DNA of 53,833 nt from an uncultured Alistipes sp. (GCA_900550375.1 URRP01000011.1:1-53833), one strand, 5' to 3'; numbered from the stretch's first letter, positions 7,194 through 15,987 are shown. Notes: generated by a model not told the origin, from the sequence alone. Program-made: numbers and translations.

Positions 7194-8381
7194 CTATACC
7201 GGCTGCGGCCCGTAGGCTTTCAGAGCCAGCCGTTTCACCAGCAGCACGAAGCCGCCCGTGAGGATCAGATTGAGCACGATGGTCAACACCGAGACGATCA
7301 GCACCGGACCGCCGAGGTTATACCCCAGCGCGATGAAGATCACGCCGGCCCCCACTTCGCCGCGCGTGAACATTCCGATCGAAAGCGCCAGCCGTTCGCT
7401 CAGTTTGCGGTCGCGGTAGAAGAAGACGGGAAAGAGTTTTCCGAGATTCGACAACAGCGAGACGATGAGCACATGCACGGCGATCATCCCCCACGAGATC
7501 ATGGGCTGAGAACCCGTCACCGAATGGTGGCCGGTCAGCGCTTCGGAGTGCTGCACGCCGATGAACAGCGGCATACTGATCCCGACCAGAAACATGAACA
7601 GGAACGAAACGAACGAAGAGGCGCGCGCTTCGGCAGGAGAATCTATATGACGATGGCGCATCACCATACCCAGCACGAAGGCAGGCAGAAGCACTTCGAT
7701 ATGAATACCGCCCGACTCGCCGAAAAACGATTTGGTGGCCACGTAAAGCCCCTGCGTAAGTACGAATACGATCACGGCATATCCCAGAATCGATTTCCAA
7801 TCCTGACGCAGATCGTACTGCCCCAGCTTCTTCCACCCGGCGACCAGCAGCAGCGTCACGATCGCCACCACGACGAACATCTGCCACTGAAGACCGATCA
7901 TCGCGATCTGGAGAGGAATCATCAACAGAATGGTATCCAGATCGTCGAAAATCGCCAGCACCTGAATCTTGCGGTACATCCAGCTCGATTTGAGATGCAG
8001 CGCCGCCAGCATCGTAAAGAGGATGCCCGCCGAGGTCGGAGCTGCGAAACGGCTCAACAGCAGATTCTCCTTCCACGCTTCGCCGTCGCCCCAATAGACG
8101 GACGGGAGCATGACGAACATATAGTAGAGCGTAATCAGAATCCACGGCATGGCCGCCGTGGCCATCGCAATCAGATAGTCTTTTGCATAGGAGCGCCATT
8201 CGCTCTTCTCGATCTCGAACTCCCGACCGACGTTAATCATGATAAATGCCAGACACACGTAAAGCAGCGTGTCGGAACACATCTTGAACGAAGCGTACCC
8301 GGGTCCCAGCAGCCCCGGCAAAAGTTGGGAGGCGACGAGCCCCAGCACGAGTAAAAGGGAAAAAGTAAGGACTTTTTTCAT
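7194..8381 (-). CDS. Cation/proton antiporter (CPA superfamily)
   Basis: A 395-residue integral membrane protein with about 11-13 hydrophobic helices, beginning with a hydrophobic MKKVLTFSLLLVLGLVASQL segment. The ion-binding core of CPA antiporters is recognisable: the AAPTSAGILF unwound helix, the acidic pair in IFDDLDTILL about 30 residues later, and FTRGEVGAGVIFIALGYNLG in the last third, a typical Na+/H+ or Kef-type exchanger signature. There is no cytoplasmic TrkA-N domain, as the protein ends soon after the last helix. It probably extrudes Na+ or K+ in exchange for protons. A -7 element lies 170 bases upstream. Confidence 0.85.
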   Translation of the reverse strand: MKKVLTFSLLLVLGLVASQLLPGLLGPGYASFKMCSDTLLYVCLAFIMINVGREFEIEKSEWRSYAKDYLIAMATAAMPWILITLYYMFVMLPSVYWGDGEAWKENLLLSRFAAPTSAGILFTMLAALHLKSSWMYRKIQVLAIFDDLDTILLMIPLQIAMIGLQWQMFVVVAIVTLLLVAGWKKLGQYDLRQDWKSILGYAVIVFVLTQGLYVATKSFFGESGGIHIEVLLPAFVLGMVMRHRHIDSPAEARASSFVSFLFMFLVGISMPLFIGVQHSEALTGHHSVTGSQPMISWGMIAVHVLIVSLLSNLGKLFPVFFYRDRKLSERLALSIGMFTRGEVGAGVIFIALGYNLGGPVLIVSVLTIVLNLILTGGFVLLVKRLALKAYGPQPV

Positions 8382-8550
8382 GAAATCAATCTGTCTGTTT
8401 CGAAACCTCCGACTTACCTCCGCATGAGTTGCCGAAAATGCAGGCGGAACTGTTTTCTTCCGAATCGGCTCCGCTCCTGCAAACGGGACGCTGAAGCGAA
8501 TTCATCCGATCCTGCCGCAGCGCAGCCCGTCCGAGCCGAAATTTCCGCTG

Positions 8551-8558
8551 CAAAGATA
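8551..8558 (-). promoter_or_regulatory. -7 promoter element for the antiporter gene
   Basis: Plus-strand CAAAGATA gives TATCTTTG on the minus strand. It lies about 170 bases before the antiporter ATG; the intervening leader contains no gene I can support. Confidence 0.5.
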
Positions 8559-8622
8559 ATCAAAATCCCGCTATTTAAAGGTGTTTCGAGGTCTCCCGTC
8601 TCCGAAATCCGTACGATAACAG

Positions 8623-8645
8623 CAAAAAAGAGGCCGTACCGCCTC
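8623..8645 (-). terminator. Terminator overlapping the stop codon of the SLOG gene
   Basis: On the minus strand GAGGC and GCCTC arms (8630-8645) are followed by TTTTTT (plus-strand A run before 8630). The stem includes bases of the TGA stop at 8644-8646. Confidence 0.6.
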
Positions 8646-9132
8646 AGAAAAGTTCGCCTTGGCCGTCGCGCCACAGATTGATGCGCTCCGCCTTGCACCG
8701 GCGGGCGTATTCCCACGTATAGCGTGTCCCGCCTTTACCGCCGTCGAACCACGCCACGACGACGGCCGACCGTTCCACCATAAATGCATCGCGGCGCAGA
8801 TAGCAGCGCGGATCATAGCGCGAAGCGATCGTCGCCACCTCGTCCGCCCGACTCAGGATCCGCGCATATCGGATGCGGTCCGCCTCCGAGAAACGCTCCG
8901 CCTGTCCGGGAAAAGGAACGGCGCAGCACAGTCGCAGCGCAGGCAGCTCTTCGCGCAGGGCGAGCACCGTCTCGGCCGCCGCGAGATCGAACCCCAAGGC
9001 CATACCGCTCCAGAACGCACGGAAGCCCCGCACATACAACTCCCCGACGACAGCGCGCAGCGCATCGTCGCACTCGCCGGCATACCGGCGATGCCCCGTA
9101 AAGGCCGCTGACAAATCTCTGGATATCTCCAT
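8644..9132 (-). CDS. SLOG-fold protein, DUF1273/YpsA-like
   Basis: A 162-residue soluble protein. The N-terminal AAFTGHRRY and SGMALGFDLAAAE motifs are those of the DUF1273/YpsA branch of the SLOG (Rossmann-like, LOG/DprA-related) superfamily, which is thought to bind nucleotides or nucleotide-derived ligands. A later GGKGGTRYTWEYARRCKAERIN segment is the typical C-terminal nucleotide-facing part. SLOG proteins act as sensors or processors of nucleotide ligands, and YpsA influences cell division in Firmicutes, but no role is established for this lineage. It is a single gene divergent from the YtxH pair. Confidence 0.8.
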   Translation of the reverse strand: MEISRDLSAAFTGHRRYAGECDDALRAVVGELYVRGFRAFWSGMALGFDLAAAETVLALREELPALRLCCAVPFPGQAERFSEADRIRYARILSRADEVATIASRYDPRCYLRRDAFMVERSAVVVAWFDGGKGGTRYTWEYARRCKAERINLWRDGQGELF

Positions 9133-9161
9133 CCGGCTCGTTCGCTTATACAGGAATGATG

Positions 9162-9191
9162 TTGCAAGATACGCTTTTGGTCTGAACTTTG
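9162..9191 (+). promoter_or_regulatory. Promoter of the ytxH-like pair
   Basis: TTG at 9162-9164 and GAACTTTG at 9184-9191 are 19 bases apart; the -7 box differs from TAnnTTTG at its first base. Confidence 0.4.
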
Positions 9192-9229
9192 CAATCGGAA
9201 TGGGTGAATTTCAAATACATTTTGCCATT

Positions 9230-9424
9230 ATGAAAGGTTCTTGTTTTTTCGCTATGCTGGGCGGTATGGTACTCGGCTCCGTCATTACCCTGCTGGCTAC
9301 CCCGAAGTCGGGAGCCGAGGTGCGGGGACAGATCAAAGATCTCGTAAACCGTGAAGCCCAGAAGGTTCGCGACAAATACCACGAGGTCGAAGGTAAGGTC
9401 GAAGAGGCGGTGACCAAAAAGTAA
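9230..9424 (+). CDS. YtxH-domain membrane protein
   Basis: A 64-residue protein with one N-terminal transmembrane helix (about residues 5-23, FFAMLGGMVLGSVITLLATP) followed by the YtxH signature TPKSGAEVRGQIKDL and a charged helical tail (KVRDKYHEVEGKVEEAVTKK). YtxH proteins are stress-associated in Firmicutes; in Bacteroidota they usually precede a small holin-like membrane protein, exactly as here (10 bases to the next ATG). ATG 9230 is preferred; an in-frame ATG at 9200 would add ten residues. Confidence 0.8.
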   Translation: MKGSCFFAMLGGMVLGSVITLLATPKSGAEVRGQIKDLVNREAQKVRDKYHEVEGKVEEAVTKK

Positions 9425-9433
9425 TTCGAGGCC

Positions 9434-9745
9434 ATGTATTCCGACTCCACCGAACGGACCTTCGCCGGAGCGCTCGTATTCTTTCTCGTCATGGCTCTCT
9501 CGGCATACGTGCTGCTGGTTACGGCGCTCGTATTCTGGCTGGCCGAACTGCTCGGATCGCTGCCGCTGGCAGCGGCCCTGCTGGGCGGATTCACGCTGCT
9601 GATTGCCCTGCTCACCTATCAACTGGCCGTCCGCGACGCCATCGCACGGCTGCGCGAACGCTGGGAAGTCGTCTACGAGGTTATGCGAACCGTCCACGAC
9701 GGATATCGGCGCGTGTCGGGATTCCTCCACCGACTCCTGTGGTAA
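9434..9745 (+). CDS. Small membrane protein, putative phage-holin-like/Actinobacterial holin family (DUF1469-like)
   Basis: A 103-residue protein with two strongly hydrophobic helices (about 13-41 and 47-65: FFLVMALSAYVLLVTALVFW and LPLAAALLGGFTLLIALLT) and a basic cytoplasmic tail. This two-helix hairpin architecture and its position behind a YtxH gene match the small phage-holin-superfamily III proteins of Bacteroidota chromosomes; here there is no phage context, so a cell-envelope stress role is more likely than lysis. The family call rests on architecture and context only. Confidence 0.6.
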   Translation: MYSDSTERTFAGALVFFLVMALSAYVLLVTALVFWLAELLGSLPLAAALLGGFTLLIALLTYQLAVRDAIARLRERWEVVYEVMRTVHDGYRRVSGFLHRLLW

Positions 9746-9779
9746 GCGGTCGCACGCGGTGCGCCGCCGTTATGCAAAC

Positions 9780-9816
9780 GAAAAAACCGGACTGCGTTGC
9801 GCAGTCCGGTTTTTTC
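9780..9816. terminator. Bidirectional terminator
   Basis: ACCGGACTGCG (9786-9796) pairs with CGCAGTCCGGT (9800-9810) around a 3-base loop, with A and T runs on both sides. It serves the membrane pair (plus) and the acyl-CoA dehydrogenase operon (minus). Confidence 0.95.
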
Positions 9817-9832
9817 ATCGACAGGCCGTCGT

Positions 9833-11563
9833 TTAACAAAGCGTCTCCGACTCGATGGCCTTGAACAGCTCCACGTCGGCGGACGTCGAGGCCATGACGT
9901 AGGCATAAGCCTCCTCGATCTTCGAAGCAGCGAGCTTTCCGAAGATCTCCGCCGGCAGAATATACTCCTCGCAATCCTTGGACTGCAATGCCAGCAGGTG
10001 GGTGATGACCAGATAACCGGCCATCTCGACCAGACGGCGCGCATGGAACTCCTTGAACCCGCAAGTCTCCTTCTCGATCTGCTCGACACGGGCGACCGCC
10101 TCTTCGAACTTCGCACGCAGAGCGACGAGCCGCTCCACGAGCGGCCGCACGGCGTCGATATGCTCCGCCGCCTCGTAACGCACGATCTGCTCGAGATAGG
10201 TACCCTTCGTGACATGGTTGATCGCCGCCACGACCTGCAGCTGCGACGTACCTTCGTAGATGTTCATGATACGGGCGTCGCGGTAGAGACGTTCGCAGGC
10301 GTAATCCTTCATGAAGCCCGAACCGCCGTGAATCTGAATGGCGTCGTAGGCCATCTGATTGGCGTACTCCGACGAGAAGAGTTTCAGCAGCGGGGTGAAA
10401 CCGTCGGCCAGCCTGTTGTAATATTTCATCTCCTGACGCTCCTCGGCTTCGAGCGAACGCTCGTGCGAAATATGGGTGTACTGCTTGTAGATCTCCACGA
10501 AACGGGTCGTTTCGTAGAGCAGCGCACGCACGCCCAGCGTCTTGGCCTTCATGTTCGACAGCATCTCCGAGATCGCGGCGAACTTGATGATGTTCTTGCC
10601 GAACTGCGCACGCTCGTTGGCATATTTCAGCGCCTCGCGGTACGCCGCCTCGCACAACCCCACCGACTGCGCGCCGATACCCAGACGGGCGGCGTTCATC
10701 AGCGACATCACATACTTGATAAGACCCATTCTGCGGTCGCCGACCAGCTGCGCCGGAGCATTGGTAAAGACCAGCTCGCAGGTGGGCGAACCCTTGATAC
10801 CGAGCTTATTCTCGATACGGCGCACCTTCACGCCGCCGTCCCGCTTGTCGTAGACGAGCATCGACAGTCCGCGCGCATCGGTCGTACCCTCTTCGGTACG
10901 GGCCAGTACCAGCGACACGTCCCCGTCGCCGTTGGTGATGAAGCGCTTCACGCCGTTGAGCAGCCACGTACCCTGCTGCTCCGACCACGTGGCCTTCAAC
11001 ATCACGGCCCCCAGATCCGAACCGGCATCCGGCTCCGTGAGATCCATCGCACAGGTCGCGCCGGCCGAAACCCACGGCAGGTACTTCTGCTTGATCTCCT
11101 CCGAAGCGAACTCGTTGAGCGTCTCGGCGCAGTCCTGCAAGCCCCAGATATTCTCGAAGCCGGCGTCGGCACGCGCTACCATTTCGTTGGTCATAACGAA
11201 GCACAGCAGCGGGAAATTCAGGCCGTCATACTTGCGCGGCAGCGTCAGACCGCTCAGACCGGCCTTGATGATCGCATCGAGATTGCGCTGCGTGCCCTCG
11301 GCATAGACCACATGGTCGTTCACCACCTTCGGGCCTTCGTGATCCACGCTTTCGGCGTTGGGAGCGATCACGTCGCCGCACACCTCGCCTGCGATCTCCA
11401 GCACCTTGCGGTAGGAGTCCATCGCATCTTCGAAATTCTGCGGCGCATAATCGTATGTATCCTTATCGGCGAACCCGCGCTCCTTCAGTTCCACGATCTT
11501 GCGCATCAGCGGATGCTCGAGGTGGTACTGCAAATCCTTATTATCTAAAAAGAAATTAGCCAT
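9833..11563 (-). CDS. Acyl-CoA dehydrogenase with C-terminal extension
   Basis: A 576-residue FAD enzyme that introduces the alpha-beta double bond in acyl-CoA and passes electrons to ETF. Core motifs: MDLTEPDAGSDLGA (173-186, FAD/substrate contact), GERLYRDARIMN-type region, and IYEGTSQLQ with the catalytic Glu at about 437. Typical short-chain enzymes are 380 residues; the extra 130-residue helical C-terminal domain marks the larger bacterial subclass. Its ATG overlaps the etfA stop (TAATG), so it is translationally coupled as last gene of the etfB-etfA-acd operon. The acyl substrate cannot be read from the sequence. Confidence 0.93.
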   Translation of the reverse strand: MANFFLDNKDLQYHLEHPLMRKIVELKERGFADKDTYDYAPQNFEDAMDSYRKVLEIAGEVCGDVIAPNAESVDHEGPKVVNDHVVYAEGTQRNLDAIIKAGLSGLTLPRKYDGLNFPLLCFVMTNEMVARADAGFENIWGLQDCAETLNEFASEEIKQKYLPWVSAGATCAMDLTEPDAGSDLGAVMLKATWSEQQGTWLLNGVKRFITNGDGDVSLVLARTEEGTTDARGLSMLVYDKRDGGVKVRRIENKLGIKGSPTCELVFTNAPAQLVGDRRMGLIKYVMSLMNAARLGIGAQSVGLCEAAYREALKYANERAQFGKNIIKFAAISEMLSNMKAKTLGVRALLYETTRFVEIYKQYTHISHERSLEAEERQEMKYYNRLADGFTPLLKLFSSEYANQMAYDAIQIHGGSGFMKDYACERLYRDARIMNIYEGTSQLQVVAAINHVTKGTYLEQIVRYEAAEHIDAVRPLVERLVALRAKFEEAVARVEQIEKETCGFKEFHARRLVEMAGYLVITHLLALQSKDCEEYILPAEIFGKLAASKIEEAYAYVMASTSADVELFKAIESETLC

Positions 11564-12582
11564 TACTTCGAGTTTTGTTTGTAATACTTAATCATCTTGG
11601 GGATCACCTCGTTCACGTCGCCCGTGATGGCGAAGTCGGCGATCTTGCAGATCGGCGCCTCGGCATCGGTATTGATCGAGATGATCATCGACGACTGGTC
11701 CATGCCGGCCGTATGCTGAATCTGCCCCGAGATTCCGCAGGCGATGTAGAGTTTCGGACGCACGGTGACACCCGTCTGCCCCACCTGACGCGCATGGTCG
11801 GTGAAGCCCGCGTCGACAGCCGCACGGCTGGCACCCACTTCGGCGCCCAGCACCTCGGCCAGTTCGTGCACGAGCTTGAAGTTCTCCTTCGAACCCAGAC
11901 CGTAACCGCCGGCGACGATTACGCCCGCACCCTTGATGTTGATCTTGCGTTCCTCGATCTGACGGTCGATGATCTTTACCGCCAAATCCGTATCCTGCAC
12001 CATCGGACGCCACTCGATCGGCTTCACCTCGCCGGCGCCGGTCTTGGCTGCATACTCCTTGCGCATCACGCCCTCGCGGACGGTGGCCATCTGCGGACGG
12101 TGGTCGGGGTTGACGATCGTGGCGATGATATTGCCGCCGAAGGCGGGACGGATCTGATAGAGCAGATTCTTGTAGTCGGTCTTGGTCTTGGGATCGGTAT
12201 GATCGCCGATCACGAGCTGCGTACAGTCGGCCGTCAGACCGCTGTGCAGCGCCGACGACACACGCGGCGCGAAATCGCGGCCGACGGGCGTTGCACCGAA
12301 GAGCGCAATCTGCGGCTGCTCCTGCCGGATCAGACCGCACATTACCGCCGTATGAGGCAGCGTGCGGAACGGTGCAAAGATGGCGTCGTCGGCCATCCAG
12401 ACCGTGTCGGCGCCGTATTTGGCCAGCTCCTTCTCGATGCCTGCTACGTTGTGACCCAGCACTACGGCTTCGAGTTTGACGCCCAGTTCGTCGGCCAGCT
12501 CGCGGCCTTTGGTCAGAAGTTCCAAGCTCACGTCGGCGACCGCGCCGTTTTCAAGCTCGATATAGACAAATATGTTGTTCAT
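11563..12582 (-). CDS. etfA: Electron transfer flavoprotein alpha subunit
   Basis: A 339-residue FAD-binding subunit that forms a heterodimer with EtfB and shuttles electrons from acyl-CoA dehydrogenase. The C-terminal FAD domain shows GAEVGASRAAVDAGF and GQTGVTVRPKLYIACGISGQIQH, the standard ETF-alpha signature. It is the middle gene of the operon: 20 bases after etfB and overlapping the dehydrogenase start by one base. The N-terminal half is the ETF Rossmann-like domain shared with EtfB. Confidence 0.95.
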   Translation of the reverse strand: MNNIFVYIELENGAVADVSLELLTKGRELADELGVKLEAVVLGHNVAGIEKELAKYGADTVWMADDAIFAPFRTLPHTAVMCGLIRQEQPQIALFGATPVGRDFAPRVSSALHSGLTADCTQLVIGDHTDPKTKTDYKNLLYQIRPAFGGNIIATIVNPDHRPQMATVREGVMRKEYAAKTGAGEVKPIEWRPMVQDTDLAVKIIDRQIEERKINIKGAGVIVAGGYGLGSKENFKLVHELAEVLGAEVGASRAAVDAGFTDHARQVGQTGVTVRPKLYIACGISGQIQHTAGMDQSSMIISINTDAEAPICKIADFAITGDVNEVIPKMIKYYKQNSK

Positions 12583-12602
12583 AACTGAAAATCCTCCGAT
12601 CT

Positions 12603-13481
12603 TTAACCGAGCGTGTGGCTCGCAATGAGTTCAACCATCAGTGATTCGATATCCGCATCGGCCGCCGTGAGCTTCTTGGACTCTTTGGCTTGGAAAACGA
12701 CGTTCTCGATCTTCTTGACCTTCGTCGGCGAGCCGACCAGTCCCAGCTGCGATTCGTCGGGATCGACATCGGCGGCCGCCAACTCTACGATCTGCAGATA
12801 CTCCTTCGCGGCGGCGATCGTCGCGGCCATGCAGTCGGGAGCGGCCGCAATCTCGGACTTGGTCTGCGCGAACTTGTACTTCATCACGCGCTTGGCATTC
12901 TGCGGACGGCATTCGGGAGCCGACGCATTGACGGTCATCACCATCGGCAGCGGGCACTCGACGATCTCCGTACCGTGCTCCAGACGACGCTTCACCACCA
13001 GCGAATCCGCTTTGATCTCGAGCAGCTCCTCGGCGTAGGTCACCTGCGGCCAGCCCAACTTCTCGGCCACCTGCGGGCCTACCTGCGCCGTATCGCCGTC
13101 GATAGCCTGACGGCCTGCGACGATCACGTCGGGGCGGATCGTGCGCAGCGCACACGACAAGGCATAAGAGGTCGCCAGCGTATCGGCGCCGGCGAACTTG
13201 CGGTCGGTCAGCAGATAGCCGCCGTCAGCACCGCGGAACATCGCATCGCGGATGATATCGGCCGCACGAGGAGGCCCCATCGTCAGAATATGCACGGTCG
13301 ACCCTTCCGTCTCGTCCTTGAGCGCGAGCGCCATTTCGAGGGCATTCAAATCTTCAGGATTGAAGATTGCTGGCAGAGCGGCGCGGTTGACCGTCCCTTC
13401 GGGCGTCATCGCATCCTTACCCACGTTCCGGGTATCGGGAACCTGCTTTGCCAATACAACAATTTTCAACGCTTTTTTCAT
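12603..13481 (-). CDS. etfB: Electron transfer flavoprotein beta subunit
   Basis: A 292-residue subunit; the frame opens further upstream but ATG 13481 begins the conserved MKKALKIVVLAKQVPDTRNV terminus. The nucleotide-binding loop reads AGRQAIDGDTAQVGPQ. In electron-bifurcating ETFs that work with butyryl-CoA-type dehydrogenases the corresponding loop is DGDTAQVGP, whereas simple mitochondrial-type ETFs have DDCNQTG, so this looks like the FAD-binding bifurcating type; that is an inference from remembered motifs. First gene of etfB-etfA-acd, separated by a terminator from the OmpA gene upstream. Confidence 0.95.
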   Translation of the reverse strand: MKKALKIVVLAKQVPDTRNVGKDAMTPEGTVNRAALPAIFNPEDLNALEMALALKDETEGSTVHILTMGPPRAADIIRDAMFRGADGGYLLTDRKFAGADTLATSYALSCALRTIRPDVIVAGRQAIDGDTAQVGPQVAEKLGWPQVTYAEELLEIKADSLVVKRRLEHGTEIVECPLPMVMTVNASAPECRPQNAKRVMKYKFAQTKSEIAAAPDCMAATIAAAKEYLQIVELAAADVDPDESQLGLVGSPTKVKKIENVVFQAKESKKLTAADADIESLMVELIASHTLG

Positions 13482-13514
13482 TCGTATCGTTTTAAGTTTT
13501 GTATTGTATATCCA

Positions 13515-13549
13515 CAAAAATCGGCAGATTCCTCTCTGAGAAACCTGCC
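13515..13549 (-). terminator. Terminator after the OmpA-type gene
   Basis: On the minus strand GGCAG.TT and AA.CTGCC arms (13523-13549) precede TTTTT. It separates the purA-ompA unit from etfB. Confidence 0.65.
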
Positions 13550-13556
13550 GAGTGCA

Positions 13557-14252
13557 TTATTGAAGCGTTCCGGCCTGTGCCTGCTGGATCATCGCTCGGC
13601 CGGCCGAGATATAGACCTCGACGCGGCGGTTGGCAGCCCGGCCTTCGGCGGTATCGTTCGAGGCGACCGGCTCCGTATAGGCTTTGCCTTCGACTTTGAG
13701 GAAACGAGCGGAAGGAATTCCTTTCGTCTCCAGATAGTTGCGAACTGCCTGCGCACGTTCGAGCGAGATGCGCTCGTTGACCGCGAGCGTTCCCGTGCTA
13801 TCGGTATGGCCGAAGACGGTCACATCCGTATCGGGATTCTGCAACAGACTGATGGCGAACTTGTCGAGCGCCGCTTTCGACGAAGCGCTGAGCGCCGTCC
13901 CGTTGGTCGGGAAAAGAATGCCCGTATCGAAAGTCACCTTGATGGCGTCCAGACCGTTGGTGTCGGTCACCGTCTCGACCTCGGCACCCTCAATGGCTGC
14001 CAGCTCGGCCTTCTGTTTCTCCATCTTGCGGCCGATGAGCGCACCGGCCGTCGCGCCGAGCGCCAGTCCTACGCCGGCTCCGATCGCAGCGCCCTTGCCG
14101 CCGCCGGCCAGCGCACCGATACCGGCGCCGACCGCCGTACCGCCTCCGCCGCCGATCAGACCGCCTTTCAACGTTCCCGACATCGAAGCGCAGCCGCTCG
14201 CCACCATCGCCGCAGCAGCACACGCGACACACAGCAAAGAGATCTTTCTCAT
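13557..14252 (-). CDS. OmpA-family lipoprotein with glycine-zipper segment
   Basis: A 231-residue envelope protein. Residues 1-21 are a lipoprotein signal ending VASGC. Residues about 28-75 form a striking Gly/Ala-rich glycine zipper (GGGGGTAVGAGIGALAGGGKG), probably membrane associated. The C-terminal 110 residues are an OmpA domain that binds peptidoglycan diaminopimelate: FGHTDSTGTLAVNERISLERAQAVRNYL and the ANRRVEVYI end. The order resembles E. coli YiaD. It begins 15 bases after purA, so it is probably cotranscribed with it, and is closed by a terminator. Confidence 0.9.
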   Translation of the reverse strand: MRKISLLCVACAAAAMVASGCASMSGTLKGGLIGGGGGTAVGAGIGALAGGGKGAAIGAGVGLALGATAGALIGRKMEKQKAELAAIEGAEVETVTDTNGLDAIKVTFDTGILFPTNGTALSASSKAALDKFAISLLQNPDTDVTVFGHTDSTGTLAVNERISLERAQAVRNYLETKGIPSARFLKVEGKAYTEPVASNDTAEGRAANRRVEVYISAGRAMIQQAQAGTLQ

Positions 14253-14267
14253 AAAAAACAGGATTTA

Positions 14268-15530
14268 TTACCGGACAATTGTCTCGTCGCGATCGGGACC
14301 CACCGAAATAATCGCTACGGGGATGCCCGTCTCGCGTTCGATATATTCCACATAAGCCTTGAACTCGGCAGGGAAATCTTCGTAACGGCGTACCTTCTGA
14401 AGATCGGCTTTCCACCCCTTGAACTCACGGTAGATGGGTTTCACATCGTCCTGAATATCGTAGGGGAACTCCGTTACGCGCCGACCGTCGATCTCGTAGG
14501 CCTCGGCCACCTTGATCGTATCGAAGCTGTTCATCACATCGGCTTTCATCATGATGAGCTTCGTCACTCCGTCGATCATAATGGCGTATTTGAGCGCCAC
14601 CATATCGAGCCAGCCGCAACGACGCTTGCGCCCCGTCACCGCTCCGAACTCATGACCGAGCCGGCACAATTCGTCACCCGTCTCGTCGAACAGCTCCGTA
14701 GGGAACGGGCCGCTGCCCACGCGCGTACAGTAGGCTTTGAAGATGCCGTACACCTCGCCGATACGGTTGGGACCGATACCGAGTCCGGTGCAGGCGCCCG
14801 CGCAGATCGTATTCGAAGAGGTTACGAAGGGATACGAGCCGAAATCGACGTCGAGCAGCGTACCCTGCGCACCCTCGGCCAGAATGGCTTTGTCCTCCGA
14901 AAGGAAGCGGTTGATCTCATGCTCGCTGTCGATGATACGGAACTTCTTGAGGTATTCGATTCCCTCGAACCACTGCCGCTCCAGTTCGTCGATATTGTAG
15001 TTGTAGCCCAGCGATTCGAGGATATTCTCGTGACGCGCCTTGGCCACTTCATAGATATTCTTGAAGTCGAGGAAGATATCGCCCACACGCACGCCGTTGC
15101 GGCTGATCTTGTCCGTATAGGTCGGACCGATACCCTTGCCCGTGGTACCGATCTTCGAAGTGCCCTTGGCCGCCTCGAACGCAGCGTCCAGAATGCGGTG
15201 CGTGGGCAGGATCAGATGCGCCTTCTTCGAGATGAAGAGCCGCTGCGTAAGGTCGTGGCCGCTCTTGGCCAGCGCCTCGGCCTCCTCCTTGAAGAGGATC
15301 GGATCCAGTACGACGCCGTTACCGATCACATTGACCTTGCCGCCCTGAAAAATACCCGAAGGAATCGAACGCAGCACGTACTTCTCCCCATTGAATTCCA
15401 ATGTATGCCCGGCGTTGGGCCCACCCTGAAAGCGGGCTACGACCTGATAATCGGGTGTCAATACATCAACGACCTTTCCCTTTCCTTCGTCGCCCCACTG
15501 CAAACCGAGAACAACATCGACTTTTTTCAT
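14268..15530 (-). CDS. purA: Adenylosuccinate synthetase
   Basis: A 420-residue cytosolic enzyme joining IMP and aspartate with GTP to adenylosuccinate, the first committed step to AMP. Motifs: GLQWGDEGKGKVVDVL at the N terminus (GTP P-loop equivalent GDEGKGK), GPNAGHTLEF, GTTGKGIGPTYTDKISRNG, EGAQGTLLDVDFGSYPFVTSS. Length agrees with the family (about 425). A -7 box TACCTTTG lies 45 bases upstream. Confidence 0.97.
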   Translation of the reverse strand: MKKVDVVLGLQWGDEGKGKVVDVLTPDYQVVARFQGGPNAGHTLEFNGEKYVLRSIPSGIFQGGKVNVIGNGVVLDPILFKEEAEALAKSGHDLTQRLFISKKAHLILPTHRILDAAFEAAKGTSKIGTTGKGIGPTYTDKISRNGVRVGDIFLDFKNIYEVAKARHENILESLGYNYNIDELERQWFEGIEYLKKFRIIDSEHEINRFLSEDKAILAEGAQGTLLDVDFGSYPFVTSSNTICAGACTGLGIGPNRIGEVYGIFKAYCTRVGSGPFPTELFDETGDELCRLGHEFGAVTGRKRRCGWLDMVALKYAIMIDGVTKLIMMKADVMNSFDTIKVAEAYEIDGRRVTEFPYDIQDDVKPIYREFKGWKADLQKVRRYEDFPAEFKAYVEYIERETGIPVAIISVGPDRDETIVR

Positions 15531-15574
15531 CTTTCTGTTAGCTAAATTAGTATGTAAAAGACATTTTTTGCATC

Positions 15575-15606
15575 CAAAGGTACGAATTATTCTCCGAAAT
15601 ACCCAA
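15575..15606 (-). promoter_or_regulatory. purA promoter
   Basis: Minus-strand TACCTTTG (plus 15575-15582) with TTG about 21 bases upstream (plus CAA at 15604-15606). Confidence 0.6.
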
Positions 15607-15734
15607 TTCCAAGGCAGGACTTTTCAACAAATTGTCAAGAATCCTCCGCTTCGACGACCTCCGCCGACAAGCGGCAAAAGCAAAACGGCAGTCTTCTCCG
15701 ACACGCGGATCCTGCAAAATCCGAACCACCCGAC

Positions 15735-15762
15735 AAAAAACCGGATGCTTCGCAGCATCCGG
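15735..15762 (-). terminator. Orphan minus-strand intrinsic terminator
   Basis: On the minus strand CCGGATGC pairs with GCATCCGG around a 6-base loop, followed by TTTTTT (plus A run 15735-15740). The nearest upstream gene already has its own terminator at 15955-15987. Confidence 0.85.
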
Positions 15763-15954
15763 CAAAACCCGAACGAACCGAACTCGAATTTCTAATAAAA
15801 CGGATACGGCACGCACGTAGACAAAGCCGCACTTATGAACGTTCATCGTAAAAGCAAGAACCACACCCACAATCGCCGCATTCATTCTACACAAAGCATT
15901 GCTCCGAAACCATCCAGCAGCCAAACACCGCGCAGAGACCGCCGAGCAGACAAT

Positions 15955-15987
15955 GAAAAACCCGACCGTCCTCTCGGAACAGTCGGG
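15955..15987 (-). terminator. Terminator of the acidic-protein gene
   Basis: Minus-strand CCCGAC and GTCGGG arms (15961-15987) are followed by TTTTT. It begins 23 bases after the stop of the gene at 16011. Confidence 0.8.

Noticed and set aside
9797..11548. Long plus-strand frame over the acyl-CoA dehydrogenase
   Set aside because: Antisense shadow with no recognisable domain; the minus-strand frame is a complete acyl-CoA dehydrogenase.
12690..15545. A 951-codon plus-strand open frame
   Set aside because: It runs antisense through etfB, the OmpA gene and purA and has a Arg/His/Asp-rich composition typical of GC-rich shadow frames.
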